NCBI GenBank assembly: GCA_963751795.1
Contig: CAVVVI010000002.1
Span: 62,001-126,000, forward strand
Length of the DNA stretch: 64,000 bases
Origin: BOG-908 sp963751795
Lineage (GTDB): Bacteria > Pseudomonadota > Alphaproteobacteria > Acetobacterales > Acetobacteraceae
Direction of reading: 5' to 3'
Shown: one piece after another, positions 45,200 to 53,748 of the stretch
Layout of the letters: every line of letters starts with the position of its first letter
How positions within the stretch are numbered: position 1 is the stretch's first letter
Program-made: the position numbers and the translations under genes
Notes under the pieces: generated by a model
What the model saw: only the letters and a program-made list of their open reading frames with translations
What the model was told of the DNA's origin: nothing
Databases searched by the model: none

Positions 45200-45323
45200 G
45201 CGGCGGCCCTTGGCAGGAGGAGCGCTGGCCTGCACGCCGGCTGCGCACCGGCGGGCGCCGGCCGGGCCTTCTGCGGCAAAGAACGGTCTTGCTCAATCCC
45301 GGCCGAGCCCCTACCGCCGGAAC

Positions 45324-45515
45324 ATGCCGCGCACCCCGATCGCCACCGTCGCCATTGTACTTGTCGTTCTGGCCTGGCTAGCCGGGGCCGCCGTGCTGGC
45401 CGATCACGTGCGGCCGCTGCACTGGGCCATCCAGGCCATCTACTACCCCATCGCCGGCTTTGCGTGGGTGGTGCCGGTGCGCTGGCTGATGCTGTGGGGG
45501 GCGCATCGGCGCTAG
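45324..45515 (+). CDS. DUF2842 small membrane protein
   Basis: A 63-residue protein with two hydrophobic helices (IATVAIVLVVLAWLAGAAVL and IQAIYYPIAGFAWVVPVRWL). The pattern matches DUF2842, common in alphaproteobacteria, function unknown. ATG at 45324 with CCGG-rich upstream and weak ribosome site. Confidence 0.8.
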   Translation: MPRTPIATVAIVLVVLAWLAGAAVLADHVRPLHWAIQAIYYPIAGFAWVVPVRWLMLWGAHRR

Positions 45516-45655
45516 GCGTCGCCGCCGGCGGGCGCGCCCGATCTTCCTTGACTCACTGCGGGGCGGCACCTAGAAACCTGCCTCTTCCGAGCGCTCGGCC
45601 GATGGCCCGGCGCACCGGATCGAGACATCGCGAACCGTGAGATAGACCCGACGAC

Positions 45656-45937
45656 ATGGCGAATACCAATTCCGCGCGCAAGCGCATCCGGCAGAACATC
45701 GTGCGCACGGCGCGCAACACCGCACGCAAGTCCCGCATGCGCACCTTCGTCAAGAAGGTCGAAGCCGCCATCGCCGGTGGCGACCAGGATGCCGCCCGCG
45801 CTGCGTTGCGGGAGGCGCAGCCGGAGATGCAGCGTGCAGCCGGCAAGGGCGTGATCCATAAGAACACGATCGCCCGCAAGCTGTCGCGCATGAGCGCTCG
45901 GATCCGGCAGATCGCGCCGGCCACGCCGGTCGCCTGA
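45656..45937 (+). CDS. rpsT: 30S ribosomal protein S20
   Basis: A 93-residue lysine- and arginine-rich protein that binds 16S rRNA early in 30S assembly. MANTNSARKRIRQNIVRTAR and the C-terminal GVIHKNTIARKLSRMSARIR are family-typical. It precedes dnaA, as in other Rhodospirillales/Acetobacterales genomes. A GC-rich palindrome (CCCGGG) and an AT-rich inverted repeat follow in the intergenic region. Confidence 0.97.
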   Translation: MANTNSARKRIRQNIVRTARNTARKSRMRTFVKKVEAAIAGGDQDAARAALREAQPEMQRAAGKGVIHKNTIARKLSRMSARIRQIAPATPVA

Positions 45938-46245
45938 CGACCGGCTGAGGCGCATTGAGACGGCCGCACGCGCCAGCGCGCGTCGACCAGCCGCCGCCAA
46001 CCCGGCCGCGGCATGAAGCGGTGGCCTCCCGGGGGCAGAAACCCGGGCAACCGCATTTAAGTATTGTTTTCTGTCAATACTTGAACCTGAAGTTTTCTAC
46101 AGATTCCGGTTGCCTCGTTGGGCGTTCTGACCTAAGTTTTGTAGGCCGGATCGCCCGGGGGATTACTACAAACGAGGGTGCGGCAGGAGCTGGTGGTCAA
46201 CACCAGAATGCCGGGGCGCGTCCGGTTGGCTGTCTGAACACAGGC
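45938..46245 (+). promoter_or_regulatory. rpsT-dnaA intergenic region with an AT-rich inverted repeat
   Basis: This 308-base stretch upstream of dnaA contains an exact inverted repeat, AAGTATTG at 46059-46066 and its complement CAATACTT at 46075-46082, with an 8-base spacer, inside an AT-rich patch in GC-rich DNA. It could be an operator or part of the dnaA promoter. I found no canonical DnaA box (TTATCCACA) here. Confidence 0.55.
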
Positions 46246-47760
46246 ATGTGGGGAAGCGTCACCTTGAGCTCGGGCACACCGCGAACCGCTACGCTTGCCG
46301 CCAGGCCGAGCGGCACGAGCCTGACCGCGCACAAGCTGGCCGGTGCCGGCACGGAATGCGCCACACCAGCCGGCGTTGCAGCGCAATGGGCCAGGGTGCG
46401 CAACCGGTTGCAGGCTGAGGTCGGCGAAGTCGAATACCGCAGCTGGTTCCGCCAGATGACGCTGGGCGGGCTGGACGGCGACGAGGTGACCATGCGCCTG
46501 CCCTCCCGTTTCCTGCGGGACTGGGTACGCAGCAATTACGGCGAGAAGATCACTCTGCTCTGGCAGCAGGAAAATCCGGCCGTGCGCCGCGTGGACATCC
46601 GGCTGGAAGACGGCGCCGAACCCGGGCTGGCGGAAAGCCTGGCCACACCGCTGGCACCGCCGCCGGCCGCCCGCGCCGCGCCGCCGCCCACGCGCCAGGC
46701 CGCCACCGTGGGCCGCCTCGTGGAAGACCTGTCGGCACCGCTCGACCCCAGCTTCACCTTCGACACCTTCGTCGTCGGCAAACCCAATGAATTCGCCCAT
46801 GCCTGCGCCCGCCGCGTGGCCGAAAAGCCGGGCAGCAAGGAGTTTAACCCGCTGTTCCTGTATGGCGGCGTGGGTTTGGGCAAGACGCACCTGATGCACG
46901 CCATCGGCGTGGAGATGAGCCGCCAGCATACGGCGCCGAAAACGGTCGCCTACATGTCGGCCGAAAAGTTCATGTATCGCTTCATCGCCGCCCTGCGCTC
47001 GCAGCAGACGATCGAGTTCAAGGACCATCTGCGCTCGGTCGACGTGCTGATGATCGACGACCTGCAATTCCTCATCGGCAAGGACAACACGCAGGAAGAG
47101 TTCTTCCACACCTTCAACGCGCTGGTCGATGCCGGCAAGCAGATCGTCGTCAGCGCCGACAAATCGCCGTCCGATCTCTCCGGCCTGGAAGACCGCCTGC
47201 GCACACGCCTGGGCTGCGGCATGGTGGCCGACCTGCACGCCACCACCTTCGAGCTGCGCATCAGCATCCTGCAAGCCAAGGCCGCCCGCGCCAGCGCCTC
47301 GGTGCCCGATGCGGTGCTCGAATTTCTCGCCCGCAAGATCACTTCCAACGTGCGCGAGCTCGAAGGCTCGCTGAACCGCCTGATCGCCCATGCCGGCCTC
47401 TTCGACCGCCCGATCACGCTGGAGACGACGCAGGAGCTGCTGCGCGACATCCTCAACAACCCGAAGAACAACAAGGTGACGATCGGCGAAATCCAGCGCC
47501 GCGTGGCCGAACGCTACAACATGCGCCCGGGCGACATGGTGAGCGCCCGCCGCGCCCGCGCCGTGGCCCGCCCGCGCCAGGTGGCGATGTTCCTGGCCAA
47601 GCAGCTGACGGGCAGCTCGCTGCCGGAAATCGGCAAGAAGTTCGGCAACCGCGACCACACGACGGTGATGCATGCCTGCGCGCGCATTACCGAGTTGATG
47701 CAGAGCGACAGCGTGTTGGCGGAGGATGTGGATTTATTGCGGAAGCTTTTGGAGAGTTGA
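46246..47760 (+). CDS. dnaA: Chromosomal replication initiator DnaA
   Basis: A 504-residue AAA+ initiator that binds origin boxes and loads the helicase. Domain I is at about 45-120, a Pro/Ala-rich linker follows, the AAA+ domain has Walker A GGVGLGKT near 207-214 and Walker B VLMIDDLQFL, and the C-terminal DNA-binding domain has FGNRDHTTVMHAC. The N-terminus before about 45 is longer than in many DnaA proteins and may reflect the ATG choice at 46246; later starts are possible. It follows rpsT. A hairpin repeat lies right after the stop. Confidence 0.97.
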   Translation: MWGSVTLSSGTPRTATLAARPSGTSLTAHKLAGAGTECATPAGVAAQWARVRNRLQAEVGEVEYRSWFRQMTLGGLDGDEVTMRLPSRFLRDWVRSNYGEKITLLWQQENPAVRRVDIRLEDGAEPGLAESLATPLAPPPAARAAPPPTRQAATVGRLVEDLSAPLDPSFTFDTFVVGKPNEFAHACARRVAEKPGSKEFNPLFLYGGVGLGKTHLMHAIGVEMSRQHTAPKTVAYMSAEKFMYRFIAALRSQQTIEFKDHLRSVDVLMIDDLQFLIGKDNTQEEFFHTFNALVDAGKQIVVSADKSPSDLSGLEDRLRTRLGCGMVADLHATTFELRISILQAKAARASASVPDAVLEFLARKITSNVRELEGSLNRLIAHAGLFDRPITLETTQELLRDILNNPKNNKVTIGEIQRRVAERYNMRPGDMVSARRARAVARPRQVAMFLAKQLTGSSLPEIGKKFGNRDHTTVMHACARITELMQSDSVLAEDVDLLRKLLES

Positions 47761-47761
47761 A

Positions 47762-47808
47762 GGCAAGCGCTTCTTTTTTGAAAAAAAGAAGCAAAAAACT
47801 TTTGCTTC
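47762..47808 (+). repeat. AT-rich double-hairpin repeat, copy 1
   Basis: Begins directly after dnaA. GCTTCTTTTTT can pair with AAAAAAGAAGC, and GAAGCAAAA (47788-47796) pairs with TTTTGCTTC (47800-47808), so the two hairpins are mutually exclusive. The T/A-rich stems suit bidirectional terminators. Closely related copies are at 49336-49377, 59068-59122 and 59199-59246. Confidence 0.85.
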
Positions 47809-47870
47809 GGCTGTCGCGGCCAGGCTGGAGGGCGGCTCGTGGTGTCATCGGGATGTCTGGGCCGCTTCGC

Positions 47871-48774
47871 TCACCTTAGTGTCGGCAGGTCGGCGAGACT
47901 TATGGCCGGGCTCCGTTTCAGGTAGCTCGCTAGTGCTGACCATGGAATGACGTATGTTCGCCCGCTGGTGGCGTAGTCGCCGCAGCCCAATAGCGGGACG
48001 ACAATCCCCAAGCCCTGCCTAACAGGGCGCCAAGCGTCGCTGGCCGCAAAATCAATGTCGCATCTCTTGGAGGCCGGATTGCCATATTCGTCGCGGGCCG
48101 TTCCGAACGAGCTCTGCAGGGCCGTCGCAAGCACCGCAGGAGGCACCTTGAAAAGATCCGCGGGCACAAAGAAAACGGTGCAGACGGCGTAGGAACAGAT
48201 AGGTCTGTCGTTGCGGATCGCCGTGGGCCGCACCATGCTTATAATCATAAATATCCCAGGCATACGCGATCGCCTCCGGCGTCACCTGTAGATCGTCGAT
48301 CGTCTCGGTCACATCGTCGTTGATGCCGCGCTCGTCGTCGGTCGGAGCCACGGCCGGGCAGCCAGTCGGACCACAAGAGGCTCCGATCTGGGCGACATTG
48401 AAGGCAATCGTGCTTGCGTCCGTCGGATGTGCAATGAGCAACACCTCGCGCGTCGCACTGTTCACCACCAGGCCAAGATCCAGCCCATAGCGGGAGGTAG
48501 AGTCCAGCGTCTCGGCATACTCATGCGGGTCGTTGGCGGGCGCTCCGCTCCATTGTGACGCGCGCGCAACATCCTCGCTCGGAATGACGTAGAACGTCAG
48601 ACCGCCGACCTGACGCGGCAGCGTGGTCAGCTGAGCGATGCGGGCCGTGTAACGTGCTCGAAGGAATGCGACGGGAGACTGCGCCGCCGCAGTCTGCACG
48701 ACAGGTGGCACTGGCAGACGTGCCAGCAGGAACCGTGTTGTGCGGATCCAGAGACGTTCGCTAGCCCGCAGCAC
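47871..48774 (-). pseudogene. Unknown gene, frameshifted (possible DUF3298/RsiV-like C-terminus)
   Basis: Two minus-strand frames join into one protein of about 300 residues. The first (48774 down to about 48190) contains GGLTFYVIPSEDVARA and ends sensibly near YDYKHGAAHGDPQRQTYLF. The second continues with VFFVPADLFKVPPAVL and ends SALASYLKR and SLADLPTLR. A single-base shift near 48175-48200 separates them. The IPWSALASYL segment resembles the tail of DUF3298/RsiV-like domains, but this is weak. The start is a GTG at 48772-48774 without clear ribosome site. It lies in a patch between inverted hairpin repeats. Confidence 0.5.
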
Positions 48775-48956
48775 CTAGTTCCGGTCGACAACCGGCTTTT
48801 GGCGAACAGAGACGTTACGTCCCGCGACACGTGATCTTGTCAAACACCGACAACGAAGCCAATTTCGATAGTATAAAGTCGCACCTTGATGCCTGGAGTT
48901 TCCGGGGCAACAATGTGGGCAAGGCCAGGCGGCCCGGCTGATAGCGGAGCATCGCG

Positions 48957-49136
48957 ATGGCAAACTGGACGGACGAGCAACTGGACTGGCCGGACTCGCC
49001 GGAGCTGACGCGCAAGGTGGACATGGACAGGCTGCCGGAACACGTGCGGCAGGCGATAATAACCCGTCGGGCAAGCCTGGCAGCGGAAAAGGCGGAGCGC
49101 TCCGCAAGGCGTGGGATGCGGCTGGCGACGGAATAG
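48957..49136 (+). CDS. Small hypothetical protein, 59 residues
   Basis: A 59-residue ORF beginning MANWTDEQLDWPDSPELTRK, followed by a helical basic tail (QAIITRRASLAAEKAERSAR). GGAG at 48946-48949 is 7 bases before the ATG. The overlapping minus-strand frame is less protein-like. Not a known family to me. It lies between inverted hairpin repeats in a non-core patch. Confidence 0.45.
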   Translation: MANWTDEQLDWPDSPELTRKVDMDRLPEHVRQAIITRRASLAAEKAERSARRGMRLATE

Positions 49137-49335
49137 ACGGGGGCCGCCGCCTGTACGTCGGCGCTCGCGGCCGCCATGCGCCGCTCAAATATATCCGCAA
49201 GCGTGTCCTCCAAGTGCCGAAGCACAGGGTCTGCGCAAACCATCACCGCCAGGCCACCAGGCGCATGCGAATGTCAAAGCTCGCCCCCCAAGCCCCCGAA
49301 AAAGGCGTCACCGCCAGAAAAGCCCGCGACAGCAC

Positions 49336-49377
49336 AAGCAAAAGTTTTTTGCTTCTTTTTTGCAAAAAAGAAGGCCT
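49336..49377 (-). repeat. AT-rich double-hairpin repeat, copy 2 (inverted)
   Basis: Reverse-complement relative of copy 1 at 47762-47808, with GAAGCAAAAAACTTTTGCTT on the minus strand. It lies just 3' of serB. Copies 1 and 2 face each other around the 48-49 kb patch. Confidence 0.85.
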
Positions 49378-49389
49378 TTCTTCCCTCAC

Positions 49390-50268
49390 CTACCCCTCCC
49401 GAAATTCCCCAACCGAAAACCCCTGCGCAAACAACAAAGCCCGCAAATCCGCAAAATCCACCCGATTGGCCATTTCGGCCGCCACCACCGGCTTGGCGCG
49501 AAACGCCACGCCCAGGCCGGCATGGCGCAGCATGGCCAGGTCGTTCGCCCCGTCGCCCACCGCCAGGCTTGCCTCCGGCCCCAGGCCTGCCGCGGCCAGC
49601 AGCGTGCGCATCGTCGCCAGCTTGGCATCGCGGTCCAGGATCGGCTCGGCCACGGCGCCCGTCAGCTGCGCGCCATCGTCGCACAGCACGTTGGCGCGGT
49701 GGTGGTCGAAGCCGCACAGCGCCGCCACGCGCTGGGTGAAGAAGGTGAACCCGCCGGAGACGAGGGCGGTTGTGGCGCCGAAGGCGCGCATGGTGGCCAC
49801 CAGCGTAGTCGCACCCGGGGTGAGCTGCACGCCGGACCAGGTTGCGTCCAGCGCGCTGAGCGGCAGGCCGCGCAGCAGGGCCACCCGCGCGCGCAGGGCC
49901 TCGCGGAAATCGACCTGACCGTTCATGCTGGCGCGCGTGATCTCCGCCACGCGCTCCCCCAGCCCGGCATATGCCGCCAGTTCGTCCAGCGTTTCGCCGG
50001 TCACGATGGTGCTGTCCATATCGGCCACCAGCAGGCCGCGCCGGCGGCCCGTAGCGGGGCCGAGCAGCACGTCGATCGGCAGCCCGTCGAGCGCGGTCCG
50101 CGCCGCCGGCAACGTGTCAGGGCCCACGCCGCCGATGTCGGCTGCCTCGCCGGGCGAGAGGATGACCGGGGCCTCGCCGCCGCCTACGGCCTGGAGCACG
50201 CGGGCGATGATGGCCGGCGTCAGCACGGTGGCTTGCCGGTCGGCAACCAGGGTCAGCACAGAGTTCAT
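49390..50268 (-). CDS. serB: Phosphoserine phosphatase
   Basis: A 292-residue HAD phosphatase performing the last step of serine synthesis. The catalytic DMDSTIVTGE motif is near 83-92, followed by SGGFTFF and VGDGANDLAML. The N-terminal 70 residues form the ACT-like regulatory part. The start at 50266-50268 was chosen because MNSVLTLVAD matches relatives; the long frame up to 51246 is antisense to miaA. Divergent from miaA with a 42-base gap, so the two promoters must overlap. Confidence 0.96.
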   Translation of the reverse strand: MNSVLTLVADRQATVLTPAIIARVLQAVGGGEAPVILSPGEAADIGGVGPDTLPAARTALDGLPIDVLLGPATGRRRGLLVADMDSTIVTGETLDELAAYAGLGERVAEITRASMNGQVDFREALRARVALLRGLPLSALDATWSGVQLTPGATTLVATMRAFGATTALVSGGFTFFTQRVAALCGFDHHRANVLCDDGAQLTGAVAEPILDRDAKLATMRTLLAAAGLGPEASLAVGDGANDLAMLRHAGLGVAFRAKPVVAAEMANRVDFADLRALLFAQGFSVGEFREG

Positions 50269-50310
50269 GGGTAGGCCTTCCGGGGCGCCGGCGGCCCGTC
50301 CGGCCCCAGG

Positions 50311-51321
50311 GTGGAGCGGCGGGTGAACGGCGGCAAGCGGGCGCTGATCGTTGCCGGCCCCACCTGCAGCGGCAAGTCGGCGCTGGCGACCGCTTTGGCA
50401 CAGCGTATGGGCGGCACGGTGATCAACGCCGATTCCATGCAGGTGTATGCCGAGCTGCACGTGCTGACGGCGCGCCCCGGCGCGGCCGAGATGGGCGGCA
50501 TGCCGCACGCGCTGTATGGCGTGCGGCCGGCCGCCGAGCCCGGCACGGCGGCGTGGTGGTGCAATGCGGCGCTGGCCGCGATGGAGGCGGCGCATGCTGC
50601 CGGCCGGGTGCCGATCCTGTGTGGCGGCACGGGCCTGTATCTGGGTGCATTGACGCAGGGCCTGGCCGACATCCCGGACCCTGGCCCCGCCGCGCGGGCC
50701 GAGGCGCGGGCTTTGCTGGCGGCCGAGGGCGCCGCCGCGCTGCATGCCCGCTTGGCGGCGCATGACCCGCAGAGCGCCGCCGCGCTGCGCCCGACCGACG
50801 GGCAGCGCCTGGCGCGCGCGTGGGAGGTTTGGGCCGGCACCGGCACCGGCCTGGCTGCGTGGCAGGCGCGGCAGGTGCCGCCAGCCCGCGATTGGGCGTT
50901 CGGCGCCATCATCCTCGATCCGCCGCGCCCCGCCCTGCGAGCCGCCATCGCCACGCGGTTCGCCGCCATGCTGCAGGCCGGCGCGCTGGACGAAGCGCGC
51001 GCCTTGGTGGCGCTCGGGCTGGACCCTGCACTGCCGGCCATGCGCGCGCATGGCGTGCCGGAACTTGCGGCCTATCTGCGCGGCGAGATCGGCCTTGCCG
51101 ACGCCGAGCGCAGGGCCGTGCTCGCCACCGGGCAGTACACGAAACGCCAGGCAACCTGGTTCCGCCACCGCCCGGTGCTTCCGGCCGGCGCCACGGCCGC
51201 CATGCTGCCGCGAATGTTCATTGCGCGAGAAACCAATAATGCGCAACTAAATGAACTCCAGCAACAGATCAGCGACAGCTTCGTGCGCCGACCGGTTGAC
51301 GCAACGCAACATACGTCCTAG
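50311..51321 (+). CDS. miaA: tRNA dimethylallyltransferase
   Basis: A 336-residue enzyme that adds an isopentenyl group to A37 of tRNAs reading U-codons. P-loop GPTCSGKS lies near 16-23, INADSMQVYAELHVLTARP is diagnostic, GGTGLYL follows, and the end of the core has TGQYTKRQATWFRHR. The C-terminal 30 residues (ARETNNAQLNELQQQI) are a tail beyond the core. The start is a GTG at 50311 or 50323. ilvB begins 9 bases after its stop, so the genes are likely in one transcript. Confidence 0.96.
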   Translation: MERRVNGGKRALIVAGPTCSGKSALATALAQRMGGTVINADSMQVYAELHVLTARPGAAEMGGMPHALYGVRPAAEPGTAAWWCNAALAAMEAAHAAGRVPILCGGTGLYLGALTQGLADIPDPGPAARAEARALLAAEGAAALHARLAAHDPQSAAALRPTDGQRLARAWEVWAGTGTGLAAWQARQVPPARDWAFGAIILDPPRPALRAAIATRFAAMLQAGALDEARALVALGLDPALPAMRAHGVPELAAYLRGEIGLADAERRAVLATGQYTKRQATWFRHRPVLPAGATAAMLPRMFIARETNNAQLNELQQQISDSFVRRPVDATQHTS

Positions 51322-51330
51322 GCTCGCCGC

Positions 51331-53139
51331 ATGAACGTGATGACGCACCCGGCCGTCGGGGCCAGCCATGCCAGCGCCTCGGGCGCGGAAATTCTGCTGC
51401 GCTGCCTGCGCGAGCAGGGTGTGGACACGATCTTCGGCTATCCCGGCGGCGCCGTGCTGCCGATCTACGATGCGCTGTTCCAGCAGGACGCCATCCGCCA
51501 CATCCTCGTGCGCCACGAGCAGGCGGCGGTGCACGCGGCGGAGGGCTATGCGCGCAGCACCGGGCGCGTCGGCGTCGTGCTCGTCACCAGCGGCCCGGGT
51601 GCCACCAACGCGGTCACCGGCCTGCTGGATGCGCTGATGGACAGCATCCCGCTGGTCTGCCTCACCGGCCAGGTGCCCACCCACCTGATCGGCAACGATG
51701 CGTTCCAGGAAGCCGACACCACCGGCATCACGCGGCCGGCCACCAAGCACAACTACCTCGTCAAGCGCAGCGAAGATCTGGCGCGTACGGTGCACGATGC
51801 CTTCTACGTGGCGCGCCATGGCCGGCCCGGCCCGGTGGTGGTCGATCTGCCGAAGGACATCCTGATCGCCCCGGCCGAGTATGCGCGCGCGCCCGAGACG
51901 CCGCATCGCAGCTACCGGCCCGTCACCCGGCCCGATCCGGCCGCCATCCGCGCGGCCGTGCGCGCGCTGAAGGCGGCGCGCCGCCCTGTGCTCTACGCCG
52001 GTGGCGGCGTCATCAACGCCGGGCCAGAAGCCGCAAGTCTGCTGGCCGAGCTGGTGCGGCGCGCCAATGCGCCGATCACCCTCACGCTGATGGGGCTGGG
52101 CGCGTTCCCGGCCTCCGATCCGCATTCCCTCGGCATGCTGGGCATGCACGGCGCCTACGAGGCCAACATGGCCATGCATGGCTGCGACGTGCTGTGCGCC
52201 ATCGGTGCCCGTTTCGACGACCGGGTGACCGGGCGGCTGGCTGCCTTCAGCCCGGGCAGCCTGAAAATCCATGCCGACATCGATCCGTCGAACATCAACA
52301 AGAACGTGGCCGTCGATATCCCCATCGTCGGCGATGCGGTGCTGGTGCTGCGCGCCATGCTGGAAGCGTGGGATGCCGAACCGGTGCGCCAGGACCCGGC
52401 CGCGTTGGCCGCCTGGTGGCAGACCATCGCCGGCTGGCGCGCCGTGCGCAGCCTGGCCTTCGAGCAGGACCGCGCGCCCGGCGCCGTCATCAAGCCGCAA
52501 TACGCCATCGCGCGGCTGCACGATCTCTGCAAGCTCTCCGGCCGTGACACCTTTGTCTCCACCGAAGTGGGCCAGCACCAGATGTGGGCGGCACAGCACT
52601 TCCATTTCGATCGCCCGAACCGCTGGATGACCAGCGGCGGGCTCGGCACAATGGGCTACGGGCTGCCGGCCGCCGCCGGCGTGCAGGTGGCGCACCCGGA
52701 CGCGCTGGTGATCGACATTGCCGGCGAAGCGAGCATCCTGATGAACATCCAGGAGCTGGGCACGCTGGCGCAGTACCGCCTGCCGGTGAAGATCTTCATC
52801 CTCAACAACGAATACATGGGCATGGTGCGGCAGTGGCAGGAACTGCTGCACGGCGCCCGCTACTCGGAAAGCTACAGCGCGGCACTGCCGGATTTCGTGC
52901 GCCTGGCCGAAAGCTTCCATGCCACCGGCCTGCGCGCCAGCACCTATGGCGAGCTGGACGGCGTGATCGCGCAGATGCTCGCCACCCCCGGCCCGGTGAT
53001 CGCCGATATCCGCGTCGATCCGGCGGAGAATTGCTACCCGATGATCCCCTCGGGCGCCGCGCATAACGAGATGATCCTCGGCCCCGAACACGCCGGCCGC
53101 ACCGCCAGCATCACCGACGAAGGCATGATGCTGGTCTGA
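51331..53139 (+). CDS. ilvB: Acetolactate synthase, large catalytic subunit
   Basis: A 602-residue ThDP- and FAD-dependent enzyme for the first common step of valine, leucine and isoleucine synthesis. FGYPGGAVLPIYDAL and the ThDP-activating Glu in RHEQAAVHAAEGYAR are present. The usual GDG-x-N metal motif reads VIDIAGEASILMNIQEL, with Glu and Ala replacing the Asp-Gly, a variant I have seen in alphaproteobacterial enzymes. Start ATG at 51331. It overlaps ilvN as TGATG. No leader peptide is visible in the 9 bases after miaA, so control probably acts upstream or is internal to miaA. Confidence 0.96.
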   Translation: MNVMTHPAVGASHASASGAEILLRCLREQGVDTIFGYPGGAVLPIYDALFQQDAIRHILVRHEQAAVHAAEGYARSTGRVGVVLVTSGPGATNAVTGLLDALMDSIPLVCLTGQVPTHLIGNDAFQEADTTGITRPATKHNYLVKRSEDLARTVHDAFYVARHGRPGPVVVDLPKDILIAPAEYARAPETPHRSYRPVTRPDPAAIRAAVRALKAARRPVLYAGGGVINAGPEAASLLAELVRRANAPITLTLMGLGAFPASDPHSLGMLGMHGAYEANMAMHGCDVLCAIGARFDDRVTGRLAAFSPGSLKIHADIDPSNINKNVAVDIPIVGDAVLVLRAMLEAWDAEPVRQDPAALAAWWQTIAGWRAVRSLAFEQDRAPGAVIKPQYAIARLHDLCKLSGRDTFVSTEVGQHQMWAAQHFHFDRPNRWMTSGGLGTMGYGLPAAAGVQVAHPDALVIDIAGEASILMNIQELGTLAQYRLPVKIFILNNEYMGMVRQWQELLHGARYSESYSAALPDFVRLAESFHATGLRASTYGELDGVIAQMLATPGPVIADIRVDPAENCYPMIPSGAAHNEMILGPEHAGRTASITDEGMMLV

Positions 53140-53654
53140 TGCCCGAGCCGAGCGAGCGCATGCGTACCGCCACCATCTCGGTGCTGGTCGATAACGAATC
53201 CGGCGTGCTGGCGCGCGTGATCGGGCTGTTCTCCGGCCGCGGCTATAATATCGACAGCCTGACGGTGGCGGCCGTGGACGACGCGCGCACGCGCAGCCGC
53301 ATCAATGTGGTCACCTCGGGCACCGAGATGGTGATCGCGCAGATCAAGGCGCAGCTCGACCGGCTGGTCCCGGTCTATCGCGTGGCCGACCTCACGCATG
53401 ACGGCCCGCATGTCGCGCGCGAAATGGCGCTGATCAAGGTCGTCGCCGGCGGCGAAGCACGTTCGGAATCGCTGCGCATCGCCGACGCTTTCCGCGCCCG
53501 CATCGTGGACACCACGACGCAAAGCTTCGTCTTCGAGATGACCGGCTCGATCGAGAAGATCGATGCGTTCATCGACCTGATGCGGCCGCTGGGGCTCGCC
53601 GAAGTCTCGCGCACCGGCATCGCTGCCATCGCGCGCGGCACGGGCGTACTGTGA
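53139..53654 (+). CDS. ilvN: Acetolactate synthase, small regulatory subunit
   Basis: A 171-residue regulatory subunit with an N-terminal ACT domain (ATISVLVDNESGVLARVIGL) that binds valine and a C-terminal ACT-like domain. The length is that of IlvN/IlvH. The start ATG shares a base with the ilvB stop, giving coupled translation and 1:1 expression. It is followed after 94 bases by ilvC. Confidence 0.96.
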   Translation: MPEPSERMRTATISVLVDNESGVLARVIGLFSGRGYNIDSLTVAAVDDARTRSRINVVTSGTEMVIAQIKAQLDRLVPVYRVADLTHDGPHVAREMALIKVVAGGEARSESLRIADAFRARIVDTTTQSFVFEMTGSIEKIDAFIDLMRPLGLAEVSRTGIAAIARGTGVL

Positions 53655-53748
53655 CCCGGTGCAAGCGCCGCGCCCTGCGTGACGGCCAGGGCCAGGGTCG
53701 CGCATAACACTGCCGGCCGCCGCCTGCATACAGAAGGACCCAGACAGC

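Noticed and set aside
49390..51246. 618-codon minus-strand frame covering serB and the region opposite miaA
   Set aside because: Only the serB part is protein-like; the rest is antisense to miaA.
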